DNA of 64,000 bases, from assembly GCF_900129125.1 (NCBI RefSeq), contig NZ_FQVJ01000003.1, positions 62,001 through 126,000 of the forward strand, given 5' to 3'. A model generated the notes under the pieces. It had not been told where the DNA came from and ran no database searches. It was given only the letters and a program-made list of their open reading frames with translations. Source of the stretch: Acidocella aminolytica 101 = DSM 11237 (GTDB taxonomy: Bacteria > Pseudomonadota > Alphaproteobacteria > Acetobacterales > Acetobacteraceae). Both the position numbers and the translations under genes were made by a program. Position 1 is the stretch's first letter. Each line of letters starts with the position of its first letter. Below are positions 33,588-41,121 of this stretch, piece by piece.

Positions 33588-34265
33588 TTAAGCTTGGCTT
33601 TGGTTAAGGGCCAAAGTCAATGCATTTTGCAGATGCCTAACCGACGCAGCTTCCGCAGCATCTGGATCTCGGGCTTCGATCGCATCAAGAATCGCCTGCA
33701 TTTCCGCGACCCCTTCCCTATCTCTCCCAGACGTGGAGATGGTTCGCGCGCGCAAATGGGTGATCCGTCCATTCAGAGATACCAGCAGCTCCCATGCCAC
33801 CAGCCTCCCCGCAGCACGGAACATGGTTTCATAGAAATTTGCGGTAGCGGCCAGCACGGCGAAAGGGTCGGCGCTGGCATAGCCTTCGCGCACTTCTTCT
33901 AGGGCCGCGCGTAGAGCGTTCAGGTCTTCCGGCGTGGCACGGGCCGCGCAATGGCGGGCAGCCAGCGCTTCCAGCATGGAGCGCAGCTCATAGATTTGCG
34001 CGATTTTCGCGGGCTCGGGTGCGGCCACTGCGGGCCCATGATTCGGAATGGTCTCGACCAATCCTTCGGATTCCAAATGGCGCAAAACCTCCCGCACCAC
34101 GGAACGGCTTACGCCAAGGCGCTCGCATAAAGCCCGCTCCACCAATCGTTCGCCGGGGCGGAATTTCATGGTGAGAATTGCTTCGCGCATTTTTTCCAGC
34201 GCCAATTGCCGTAATGTTTTGGCGGGGCGATCGATCAGCAGCGCGTCAGGTTGAGTATCCGGCAT
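33588..34265 (-). CDS. GntR family transcriptional regulator, FCD subgroup
   Basis: 225 residues: winged helix-turn-helix at about 15-85 (PGERLVERALCERLGVSRSV, then VREVLRHLESEGLV) and a C-terminal all-helical FCD ligand-binding domain (YELRSMLEALAARHCAA onward). FCD members typically bind metal plus an organic acid and leave the operator when the pathway substrate is present. The gene lies between two operons that both carry an identical palindrome of the ATGGTATACCAT type expected for this subgroup, so it is the probable regulator. Its own start region has no copy of the site; it may be weakly constitutive or served by readthrough. Confidence 0.9.
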   Translation of the reverse strand: MPDTQPDALLIDRPAKTLRQLALEKMREAILTMKFRPGERLVERALCERLGVSRSVVREVLRHLESEGLVETIPNHGPAVAAPEPAKIAQIYELRSMLEALAARHCAARATPEDLNALRAALEEVREGYASADPFAVLAATANFYETMFRAAGRLVAWELLVSLNGRITHLRARTISTSGRDREGVAEMQAILDAIEARDPDAAEAASVRHLQNALTLALNQSQA

Positions 34266-34333
34266 GGTTCAGGACCTATTTCCGTTTGGCTTATTCTATA
34301 ATGAGCCGAGTCAAAAACGATAGACAGATGCAG

Positions 34334-34381
34334 TTTCCTCTTTACACGGCGTTCTTGTCAATCTTATGGTATACCATAAGA
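34334..34381 (+). promoter_or_regulatory. Promoter with GntR-type operator, catabolic operon
   Basis: TTTCCTCTTTACA (34334-34346), a 15-bp spacer and TCTTATGGTATACCATAAGA (34362-34381). It is identical in both blocks and in spacing to the minus-strand module at 33438-33485, while the spacer bases differ. The operator ends 16 bp before the ATG of the AA_synth gene, which has a good AAGGAG ribosome site in between. Confidence 0.85.
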
Positions 34382-34397
34382 CAACAAGGAGTTCGCT

Positions 34398-34985
34398 ATG
34401 ACGCTGTCCCTGCGCAAGCTCGTCACCTACACAGAAGATATCCGTAGCGAAGGCGGTCGTGTCGCCCCGGCCCCATTTAAACTATTTGCCGCCGCCGCGG
34501 TGCTCACCAACCCTTGGGTCGGGCGCGGCTTCGTAGAGGACCTCTCGCCAGAGATCCGGGCCATTGCGCCGGAGTTGGGAGAACTCCTGACCGCTGAAAT
34601 CCTGCGCCTGGCGGGCTCAGGTGAAGCGGTGGAAGGTTATGGCAAGTCGGCCATCGTTGGCAGTGCTGGCGAAGTGGAACACGCCTCGGCGCTGATCCAT
34701 ACGCTGCGTTTTGGGAATCATTACCGCCGGGCGGTGGGGGCGAAATCTTATCTTGCCTTCACCAACACACGCGGTGGGCCAGGTGCCTCCATTCAGATTC
34801 CGCTGATGCACAAGCATGACGAGGGTATGCGCTCGCATTATCTTACCGTGCAGTTCAGCATCGACGACGCCCCTGCCCCGGATGAGATTGTGGTGGCGTT
34901 GGGCGCATCCATCGGCGGACGGCCGCATCATCGCATTGGTGACCGGTATAAGGACCTAGCCGAGCTGGGCGATTTGAATGGCTGA
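34398..34985 (+). CDS. AA_synth (DUF1185) family protein
   Basis: 195 residues of the family named amino acid synthesis protein (PF06684), a name with little experimental backing. Characteristic stretches are RKLVTYTEDIRSEGG, PWVGRGFVEDL, GYGKSAIVGSAGEVEHASAL and RAVGAKSYLAFTNTRGGPG. It has an alpha-beta fold and no signal peptide. In databases such genes recur beside flavin monooxygenases and amidase-like hydrolases, so a hydrolytic or isomerase step in a catabolic route is more plausible than biosynthesis; this is inference. It is the first gene behind the operator and overlaps the hydrolase gene by 8 bp. Confidence 0.82.
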   Translation: MTLSLRKLVTYTEDIRSEGGRVAPAPFKLFAAAAVLTNPWVGRGFVEDLSPEIRAIAPELGELLTAEILRLAGSGEAVEGYGKSAIVGSAGEVEHASALIHTLRFGNHYRRAVGAKSYLAFTNTRGGPGASIQIPLMHKHDEGMRSHYLTVQFSIDDAPAPDEIVVALGASIGGRPHHRIGDRYKDLAELGDLNG

Positions 34986-35799
34986 GGGTTATCGTCTCGG
35001 CCGGTTGGGCGGCACGGGCTATTGCCGTGCCGGGTCTGGTCCGGCCTTGGTGCTCATCCATGGGGTGGGTATGCATGCCGGGTTTTGGGCGCCGCAGATG
35101 GCTGCCTTCGCTCCGCATTGGGACGTGATCGCTTACGACACGCTGGGTCATGGCAGCAGCCTTTTGCCACCGGACAAGCCAGACCTTGGCGATTATGCCG
35201 GGCAGCTTCTGGCTTTGCTCGACGGGCTGGGGCTGAAGCGCGTGAGCCTTGTCGGCCATTCCATGGGAGCACTCATCGCGCTGGAATTCGCTCTGGCCTT
35301 TCCCGACCGCGTAAACGCCGTTGTACCCATGAACGGCGTTTATTGCCGCACACCGTCCCAGCGTGCCGCTGTGCAGGCCCGGGCGGAGGCGCTGCAGGGC
35401 CGCGCGCAGGATTTGGCGTGGCGGCAGGCGGCAATCGACCGCTGGTTCGGTGTGCCAGTGCCGCCCGTGCTGCTGGAAACCGCCGCCTGGGTGGGGGCCT
35501 CGCTCGCCACAGTGAATCCGGTTGGCTATGCTCGTGCCTATGGACTGTTTGCTCGTGCTGATGCCGCACATGAAGGACAGCTGGGGCGTCTGGCGATGCC
35601 GGCCTTGTTTCTAACCGGGGAGGAAGATGAAAATTCCTCTCCTGAAATGTCCCGCCGCATGGCCAAGGCTGCGCCGCAAGGCAGGGCATTGGCACTTTCT
35701 GGCCAGCGCCACATGATGAGCTTGGCCGCGCCTGAGTTGGTGAATGAAGTTCTCACCCGTTTTTTTGCTGAAACCGCGCTGTTGCAAGCCGCGCAATAG
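34978..35799 (+). CDS. Alpha/beta hydrolase
   Basis: 273 residues with the full alpha/beta-hydrolase outline: oxyanion HGVGMHAGFW, nucleophile elbow LVGHSMGALIAL, acid in the LFLTGEEDENSS strand and catalytic His in GQRHMMSLAAPEL. The cap domain lies at about 125-200. It is of the general type that opens esters, lactones, enol-lactones or amides after an oxygenase. The position just before the LLM monooxygenase suggests it acts on that enzyme's product. No signal peptide. Confidence 0.9.
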   Translation: MAEGYRLGRLGGTGYCRAGSGPALVLIHGVGMHAGFWAPQMAAFAPHWDVIAYDTLGHGSSLLPPDKPDLGDYAGQLLALLDGLGLKRVSLVGHSMGALIALEFALAFPDRVNAVVPMNGVYCRTPSQRAAVQARAEALQGRAQDLAWRQAAIDRWFGVPVPPVLLETAAWVGASLATVNPVGYARAYGLFARADAAHEGQLGRLAMPALFLTGEEDENSSPEMSRRMAKAAPQGRALALSGQRHMMSLAAPELVNEVLTRFFAETALLQAAQ

Positions 35800-35820
35800 C
35801 TTTACGACGGAGCGACACAG

Positions 35821-36876
35821 ATGAAATTCTCGCTGTTTGTGCATATGGAACGGCTAGAAGCCGGGCAGAGCCATACTGAGCTTCTGAACGAGTTGGAGGC
35901 CCTGGTGAAGCTGGCCGAAGAAGGCGGTATGCAAGCCGCCTGGATTGGCGAGCATCATGGCATGGAGTTCACCATTGCGCCGAACCCGTTTATCCAGATC
36001 GCATATCTGGCACCGAAGACGACGAAGATCCGGCTTGGCACCAGTTCGGTCATCGCGCCGTTCTGGCACCCGATCAAGCTGGCGGGCGAAACGGCGATGA
36101 CGGATGTCATCACCGGCGGCCGACTGGAGTTGGGGATCGCACGCGGGGCTTACAGCTACGAGTATGAGCGGCTGCATCCAGGGCTGACGCCGATGGAAGC
36201 GGGCCTGCGGATGCGCGAATTGGTGCCTGCGGTGCAGAAGCTGCTGCAGGGCGATTACGAGCATCAGGGCGAATATTGGCAGTTTCCAAAAACCAGCGCC
36301 GTACCGCAACCGGTGCAGCCGGGCGGGCCGCCGATGTGGGTGGCCGCACGGGACCCTAACTCACACGAATTCGCAGTGCGGACAGGGTGCAATGTGCAGG
36401 TGACCCCCCTGGCCAGCGGGGATGTGGAAGTGGAAAGCCTGATGCAGCGCTTCAATGCCGCCTGTGAGGCCAACCCAGAGGTGAAGCGCCCGCAGATCAT
36501 GCTGCTGCAACATACTTATGTGGCCTCCGATGAGCCCGATGCCGCGCGCGGAGCGGAGGAACTGAGCCGCTTCTATTGCTATTTCGGTGCCTGGTTTTTG
36601 AACAAGCGGCCGGTAACGCGAGGTGCTATGGAAAGGATGACGCCAGAGGAAATGGCCGCTATGCCGCAATTTTCACCGGAGGCAGTGCGGAAAAACCTCG
36701 TCATTGGCACTGCAGATGAGGTGGTGGCGCGGCTCAAGAGTTATGAGGCGCTGGGCTATGACCAGTTCAGCATGTGGATTGATAGCGGCATGAGCTTCGC
36801 GCGCAAGAAAGCCTCTCTGCTGCGCTTCATTAAGGAGGTGATGCCGCATTTCCAGGAAGTGCACGAATATGCCTGA
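35821..36876 (+). CDS. LLM-class flavin-dependent monooxygenase
   Basis: 351 residues of the bacterial luciferase-like TIM barrel. The family start is MKFSLFVHMER, followed by WIGEHHGMEFTIAPNPF, RLGTSSVIAPFWHPIKLAGE and DVITGGRLELGIARG. A flavin-reductase gene at the end of the operon supplies reduced flavin, which makes this a two-component group C monooxygenase. Relatives with known roles open N-heterocycles (pyridine PyrA, uracil RutA) or dealkylate aminopolycarboxylates. The substrate here is not known. It overlaps the aldehyde dehydrogenase gene by 8 bp. Confidence 0.9.
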   Translation: MKFSLFVHMERLEAGQSHTELLNELEALVKLAEEGGMQAAWIGEHHGMEFTIAPNPFIQIAYLAPKTTKIRLGTSSVIAPFWHPIKLAGETAMTDVITGGRLELGIARGAYSYEYERLHPGLTPMEAGLRMRELVPAVQKLLQGDYEHQGEYWQFPKTSAVPQPVQPGGPPMWVAARDPNSHEFAVRTGCNVQVTPLASGDVEVESLMQRFNAACEANPEVKRPQIMLLQHTYVASDEPDAARGAEELSRFYCYFGAWFLNKRPVTRGAMERMTPEEMAAMPQFSPEAVRKNLVIGTADEVVARLKSYEALGYDQFSMWIDSGMSFARKKASLLRFIKEVMPHFQEVHEYA

Positions 36877-38347
36877 GTTGACGCGTTTCCAGCACTACAT
36901 CGCCGGAAAATTTGAGGATGCCGGGGCGTGTTTCGAGAGCCTGGATCCTGCCACAGGTAAGCCTTGGGCGCTGATGCCCGCCGCTTCCGCCCAAGATGTG
37001 GACCGGGCCGTGCATGCCGCTGACGCGGCGCTGCACGATCCCGCTTGGGCTGGGCTGACTGCCACGGCACGCGGAAAGCTGCTATTCCGGCTGGGAGATT
37101 TGCTCGCGGCAACGGCACCGCGCTTGGCGGCGCTGGAAACACGGGATACGGGCAAGATCATTCGTGAGACCGGCGGCCAGATTGCCTATATCGCGGAATA
37201 TTTCCGGTTTTACGCCGGGCTGGCGGACAAGGTGATGGGCGTTTCCGTGCCGGTGGACAAGCCGGACATGGATGTAACGCTGCGTCGTGAGCCGGTGGGC
37301 GTGGTGGCGGCCATGGTGCCGTGGAACTCGCAGCTCTTTCTGGCGGCGGTAAAGTTGGGCCCTGCACTGGCGGCGGGCTGTACAGTGGTGTTGAAAGCCG
37401 CTGAGGACGGCGCTGCGCCGTTGCTAGAATTCGCCCGCGTGGTGCATGAGGCCGGGTTCCCGCCTGGCGTGGTAAACATCATCACCGGCACTGGGGCGGA
37501 ATGCGGGCAGGCGCTGACCACGCATCCGCTGGTTTCGCGCATAGCCTTCACTGGCGGGCCGGAGACGGCGCGGCATATCGTGCGTAACTCCGCCGCCAAC
37601 CTCGCTGCGACGACGCTGGAACTGGGAGGGAAATCACCCGTGCTGGCCTTTGACGATGCGGACGTTGACAATGTGGTGAGCGCCGTAATCGCCGGGATTT
37701 TCGCAGCCAGCGGCCAAAGTTGTGTGGCGGGCTCCCGCCTGCTGGTACAAAGACCGCTGCTTGCGACGGTATTGAAGAAGTTGAAAGCAAGGGCCGAACA
37801 AATTGTAATCGGCGATCCCTCCAGTCCGGATACGCAGATGGGACCGCTAGCTACCGCCCGGCAACGGAAGCGGGCTTTAGAACTGATCAAGGCCAGCCTA
37901 GAATATGGGGCAGATCTGGTCACGGGCGGCGCGGTGCCGGAAGGCTTTGGCGAAGGGTTTTATCTGCGACCAACGATCCTGCTTTGCCATAAGCCCGAGA
38001 CACCTTGCCTGTGCGAGGAGTTTTTCGCCCCCGTGTTGAGCGTAATGGCGTTTGATACTGAGGATGAAGGGCTGAGGCTGGCGAATGATTCGAAATTCGG
38101 TCTGGCGAGCGGCTTATTCACAAAAGACTTGGCCCGCGCGCACCGGCTCTCGCGTCAGTTGCGGGCCGGGGTGGTGTGGATAAATACGTACAGGGTCATC
38201 TCCCCCTTGGTTCCCTTTGGCGGGTATAAGGAAAGTGGGCTTGGCCGTGAAGGCGGCACTGAGTCGATTCTCGATTACACACGTACGAAATCTGTATGGA
38301 TCAATCTCTCCGACGCACCGTTACCAGACCCGTTTGTAATGCGGTGA
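36869..38347 (+). CDS. Aldehyde dehydrogenase, NAD(P)-dependent
   Basis: 492 residues with the catalytic Cys in GQSCVAGSRLL, the general base Glu in LELGGKSPVLAF, the Asn-containing MVPWNSQLFLA and the C-terminal ETKSV-like TRTKSVWINL. The length is normal for class I/semialdehyde types. It oxidises an aldehyde released by the monooxygenase or hydrolase, for example a semialdehyde, to an acid. The exact chain length or amino substitution cannot be read. It is the fourth gene of the operon and precedes the reductase by 21 bp. Confidence 0.93.
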   Translation: MPELTRFQHYIAGKFEDAGACFESLDPATGKPWALMPAASAQDVDRAVHAADAALHDPAWAGLTATARGKLLFRLGDLLAATAPRLAALETRDTGKIIRETGGQIAYIAEYFRFYAGLADKVMGVSVPVDKPDMDVTLRREPVGVVAAMVPWNSQLFLAAVKLGPALAAGCTVVLKAAEDGAAPLLEFARVVHEAGFPPGVVNIITGTGAECGQALTTHPLVSRIAFTGGPETARHIVRNSAANLAATTLELGGKSPVLAFDDADVDNVVSAVIAGIFAASGQSCVAGSRLLVQRPLLATVLKKLKARAEQIVIGDPSSPDTQMGPLATARQRKRALELIKASLEYGADLVTGGAVPEGFGEGFYLRPTILLCHKPETPCLCEEFFAPVLSVMAFDTEDEGLRLANDSKFGLASGLFTKDLARAHRLSRQLRAGVVWINTYRVISPLVPFGGYKESGLGREGGTESILDYTRTKSVWINLSDAPLPDPFVMR

Positions 38348-38368
38348 AGCATTGGAAGGTATAATAGC

Positions 38369-38872
38369 ATGATTGTTGAAAATCAGTATTTTCGGGAGGC
38401 CATGGCACGGCTAGGCGCTGCGGTAAATATTGTAACTACTTCAACCCCCGAGGGTGATATGGGGTTCACGGCTTCCGCTGTTTGCAGCGTGACCGATACG
38501 CCCGCGACAATTCTGGTGTGCATGAATAAGAGCAGCAGAATTGCTGGAGCATTCCGGCAGGCGGGGCCGCTATGCGTGAATGTTCTCAATGCCGATGGCG
38601 AGCAGCTTTCGCGTATTTTTGCTGGGCAGCAGGGTCTGAGCATGCCGGAACGCTTCGCCCAGACAGCTTGGCAGCGCCTTTCAACCGGTGCTCCGGTCCT
38701 GGAGGATGCCGCCGCCGCGCTGGATTGCCTGATCTCCAACATCGTTGAAGTTGGCACGCATCAAGTGATGTTCTGCGACGTGCAGGAGATTAAACTATAC
38801 CCGGCCGCATCAGGGCTAGTCTATCATCAACGCCGCTATCACCGTCTTGAAACAGCTCAAGGGGCTATTTGA
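38369..38872 (+). CDS. Flavin reductase (HpaC/NTA-MoB type)
   Basis: 167 residues with the split-barrel flavin reductase fold. The signature segments are MARLGAAVNIVTTSTPEGDM, GFTASAVCSVTDTPATILVC and NVLNADGEQLSRIFAG, and the late YHQRRYHRL. It uses NAD(P)H to make FMNH2 or FADH2 for the LLM monooxygenase encoded two genes upstream. The length is typical. It is the last gene of the operon; the following 130 bp are AT-rich with an 8-bp inverted repeat (38894-38901 and 38925-38932) and a short T run, a possible weak terminator. Confidence 0.92.
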   Translation: MIVENQYFREAMARLGAAVNIVTTSTPEGDMGFTASAVCSVTDTPATILVCMNKSSRIAGAFRQAGPLCVNVLNADGEQLSRIFAGQQGLSMPERFAQTAWQRLSTGAPVLEDAAAALDCLISNIVEVGTHQVMFCDVQEIKLYPAASGLVYHQRRYHRLETAQGAI

Positions 38873-39004
38873 GCAAGCTTTGCCATTATGGTGTTGCTTA
38901 TAAATTAGCCGACACACGCAAAAAATAAGCAATTTCTGAAGCGTCACTTCTGGTTTTGATCTAGACCTCCCCCCGAAAGACTGTTGCCGTATAGCTCAAG
39001 CCGT

Positions 39005-39020
39005 TGGCACAGCTTTTGCT
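39005..39020 (+). promoter_or_regulatory. Sigma-54 (RpoN) promoter of the guanidine operon
   Basis: TGGCACAGCTTTTGCT matches the consensus TGGCAC-N5-TTGCW at every fixed position, with GG at 39006-39007 and GC at 39018-39019 in the required spacing. Transcription would start near 39031, just upstream of the riboswitch aptamer. Such promoters need an enhancer-binding activator such as NtrC, which fits a nitrogen-scavenging operon. I could not identify a convincing NtrC site upstream. Confidence 0.78.
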
Positions 39021-39037
39021 CAGCATATCCATCGTAA

Positions 39038-39145
39038 AGGCTGCTAGGGTTCCGGCTGGGCATTTGTCCGGTGGCTGGTCCGAGAGCAGCGGTCATGCGG
39101 GAGACATTCGCATGATGCACGGCGGGACAAAAGCCCGGGAGAGCC
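39038..39145 (+). promoter_or_regulatory. Guanidine-I riboswitch (ykkC RNA)
   Basis: The conserved blocks appear in order: CTAGGGTTCCGG (39044-39055), CTGGTCCGAGAG (39075-39086) and ACGGCGGGACAAAAGCCCGG followed by GAGA (39119-39142). A variable hairpin with GCGGGAGACATTCGC-like sequence lies between them, and GGCT/AGCC can close the P1 stem. Subtype 1 ykkC RNAs sense guanidinium and turn genes on. The genes behind it (importer, carboxylase, deiminase-type proteins, allophanate hydrolase) are the classical companions. Confidence 0.95.
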
Positions 39146-39180
39146 AAGATGCGCGGGATACGCATCAGCTCTCTTTGTAT
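39139..39180 (+). terminator. Riboswitch-controlled terminator
   Basis: GAGAGC (39139-39144) pairs with GCTCTC (39168-39173), with an inner stem GATGCG/CGCATC, then TTTGTAT. The 5' arm GAGAGC is also the 3' strand of the aptamer. Guanidine binding would trap it and prevent termination, giving an ON switch. Confidence 0.85.
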
Positions 39181-39226
39181 CCCTCGCATCGCTGAAGGCT
39201 GGTTGTTCAACGATGGGAGACTATTA

Positions 39227-40303
39227 ATGCTAACTCGTAAGACTTTTCTTAAATCCGGCGCTGGGCTGGCTGCAGCTGCAACTATAGCGCCTGCCCTGCC
39301 CGCACGCGCAGCCACCAAAAAGAAATTCACTTTGGCCTGGACCGTTTATGTTGGCTGGATGCCTTGGCCATGGGCCGCCCAGCAAGGCATTGTAAAAAAA
39401 TGGGCCGACAAATACGGCATTGAGATCGAAGTGGTGCAGGTTAGCGATTACGCCACCTCCATCAATCAATATACATCCGGCATGTTCGATGCGCTGACAA
39501 TCACCAACATGGATACGTTGGCTGTACCTGCCGTAGGTGGAGTGGATTCAACCTCTATCATCACCGGAGACTATTCCAATGGCAATGATGCCGTCATCTT
39601 GAAAGGCAAGACAAAGTTCGAGGATATCAAGGGCCAAAAAATCAATATCGTTCAATATTCTGTCTCTCAGTATTTGTTGGATCGAGGGCTTCAGCTGCAT
39701 GGCATGACTGAGCGCGACGTTAGGCTCGTTAATACGTCTGATGCCGATATGGCAGCAGCATTTCTTACTCCGGACGTAACAGCGGTTGTAACGTGGAACC
39801 CTATTGTTGAGCAGATTGATGCTGACAAGGGAGCTCATAACGTATTCAACTCTTCGCAGATTCCAGGCGAGATTCTTGATCTAGTAATCGTCAACTCCAA
39901 AACGCTGGACGCAAATCCTGAATTTGCTAAGGCGTTGTGTGGTATTTGGTACGAGACGCTAGGCATTATGTTGTCTGATACGCCAGAAGCGAAGAAAGCG
40001 CAGGCTGAAATGGGCCAGCTTTCCGGCACTGATTACGCAGGCTTCGCAAGCCAGCTTAAAACCACACATCTTTTCTCTAGTCCCGAGAAGGCAGCCGATT
40101 TTACCAAGGGATCACAACTCATCGCCACAATGGACCATGTACGGCAATTCTTGTTTGCTTGGGGTATGTTAGGTCAGGGTGCTGCCTCCCCGAATGTCGT
40201 TGGCATCGAATTCCCCAGTGGCCATGTTCTAGGTGATACTAAAAACGTAAAGTTCAGGTTTAACGCGGAATATATGGCAATGACCGCCGCGCATCAACTC
40301 TGA
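39227..40303 (+). CDS. ABC binding protein for guanidine-operon importer (NMT1/TauA type)
   Basis: 358 residues: signal peptide MLTRKTFLKSGAGLAAAATI up to PARA, with an RK-x-FLK pattern that hints at possible Tat export, then a nitrate/taurine-type binding fold (TLAWTVYVGWMPWPWAAQQG, KINIVQYSVSQYLLDRGL). Related proteins sit behind guanidine-I riboswitches, and guanidinium is the expected ligand; the several Trp and Asp residues near the N-terminus could form the cation site. The start at 39227 has GGGAG upstream and lies past the terminator. The stop shares one base with the permease start. Confidence 0.9.
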   Translation: MLTRKTFLKSGAGLAAAATIAPALPARAATKKKFTLAWTVYVGWMPWPWAAQQGIVKKWADKYGIEIEVVQVSDYATSINQYTSGMFDALTITNMDTLAVPAVGGVDSTSIITGDYSNGNDAVILKGKTKFEDIKGQKINIVQYSVSQYLLDRGLQLHGMTERDVRLVNTSDADMAAAFLTPDVTAVVTWNPIVEQIDADKGAHNVFNSSQIPGEILDLVIVNSKTLDANPEFAKALCGIWYETLGIMLSDTPEAKKAQAEMGQLSGTDYAGFASQLKTTHLFSSPEKAADFTKGSQLIATMDHVRQFLFAWGMLGQGAASPNVVGIEFPSGHVLGDTKNVKFRFNAEYMAMTAAHQL

Positions 40304-41121
40304 TGCGGCTCATTAACCTGCATCCGGGTAAGCGAGGATCGAAAATCCTCGCCATTCTGCCCTTCGTGCTGTTGTTTGCGGCCTACCTGGCCGCCTCGGC
40401 GGCTAGGCACGAGGCCAATCCTGATGATAAGTTGCTGCCAACCTTGTCACAGATGGCCATTGCCATGAGGCGTATGGCGTTCACGCAAGACATGGCTACG
40501 GGCCAATTTCTTCTCTGGAGTGACACAGCCGCCAGTATCACGCGTCTCATTGAAGGGCTTTCAATCTCTGCTTTGATATCCTTTGTTGTTGGAATCTCGG
40601 TAGGTATGGTTCCATACCTAAAAAAATTATTGGTACCATTTGTTGCGGCGTTCTCGATGGTGCCGCCGTTGGCAGTCTTGCCAATTCTATTTATCATCGC
40701 TGGCATTGGTGAAATTTCGAAGGTTACGCTTATCGTTATCGGGACAGCTCCTTTCATGATGCGCGATCTAATTCTGCGCGTGGAAGAAATTCCAGCTGCA
40801 CAAATTATCAAAGCCCAAACGCTTGGAGGTTCCTCATGGCAGATAGCACTGCGTATTGTTGTGCCGCAAATGTTGCCGCGTTTGATTGATGCCCTACGTC
40901 TATCGCTCGGCCCAGCCTGGCTTTATCTGATATCTGCGGAAGCCATCGCTGCACAGGATGGATTGGGGTACAGGATCTTTTTGGTGCGTCGATATTTCGC
41001 CATGAATATCATTATTCCTTATGTAATCTGGATTACGTTGCTCGCGTTCTTGTTTGATATCGCATTGCGCCTGATTCAGAGTTATGCATTTCCTTGGTTC
41101 GCTGGAGCGAAGTCTCAATGA
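40303..41121 (+). CDS. ABC permease for guanidine-operon importer
   Basis: 272 residues with about six membrane helices (AILPFVLLFAAYLAA first) and the EAA-type loop IIKAQTLGGSSWQIALRIV followed by VPQMLPRL. Homologous to SsuC/TauC/NrtB permeases. It pairs as a homodimer with the ATPase encoded next, whose start it overlaps by ATGA. Its codon choice is visibly more AT-rich than that of the flanking housekeeping genes. Confidence 0.92.
   Translation: MRLINLHPGKRGSKILAILPFVLLFAAYLAASAARHEANPDDKLLPTLSQMAIAMRRMAFTQDMATGQFLLWSDTAASITRLIEGLSISALISFVVGISVGMVPYLKKLLVPFVAAFSMVPPLAVLPILFIIAGIGEISKVTLIVIGTAPFMMRDLILRVEEIPAAQIIKAQTLGGSSWQIALRIVVPQMLPRLIDALRLSLGPAWLYLISAEAIAAQDGLGYRIFLVRRYFAMNIIIPYVIWITLLAFLFDIALRLIQSYAFPWFAGAKSQ

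Noticed and set aside
38894-38932. 8-bp inverted repeat TTGCTTAT...ATAAGCAA as an NtrC-type enhancer site
   Set aside because: It does not match the TGCACC-N5-GGTGCA pattern of NtrC sites; a weak terminator of the preceding operon is at least as likely, so no regulatory claim is made.
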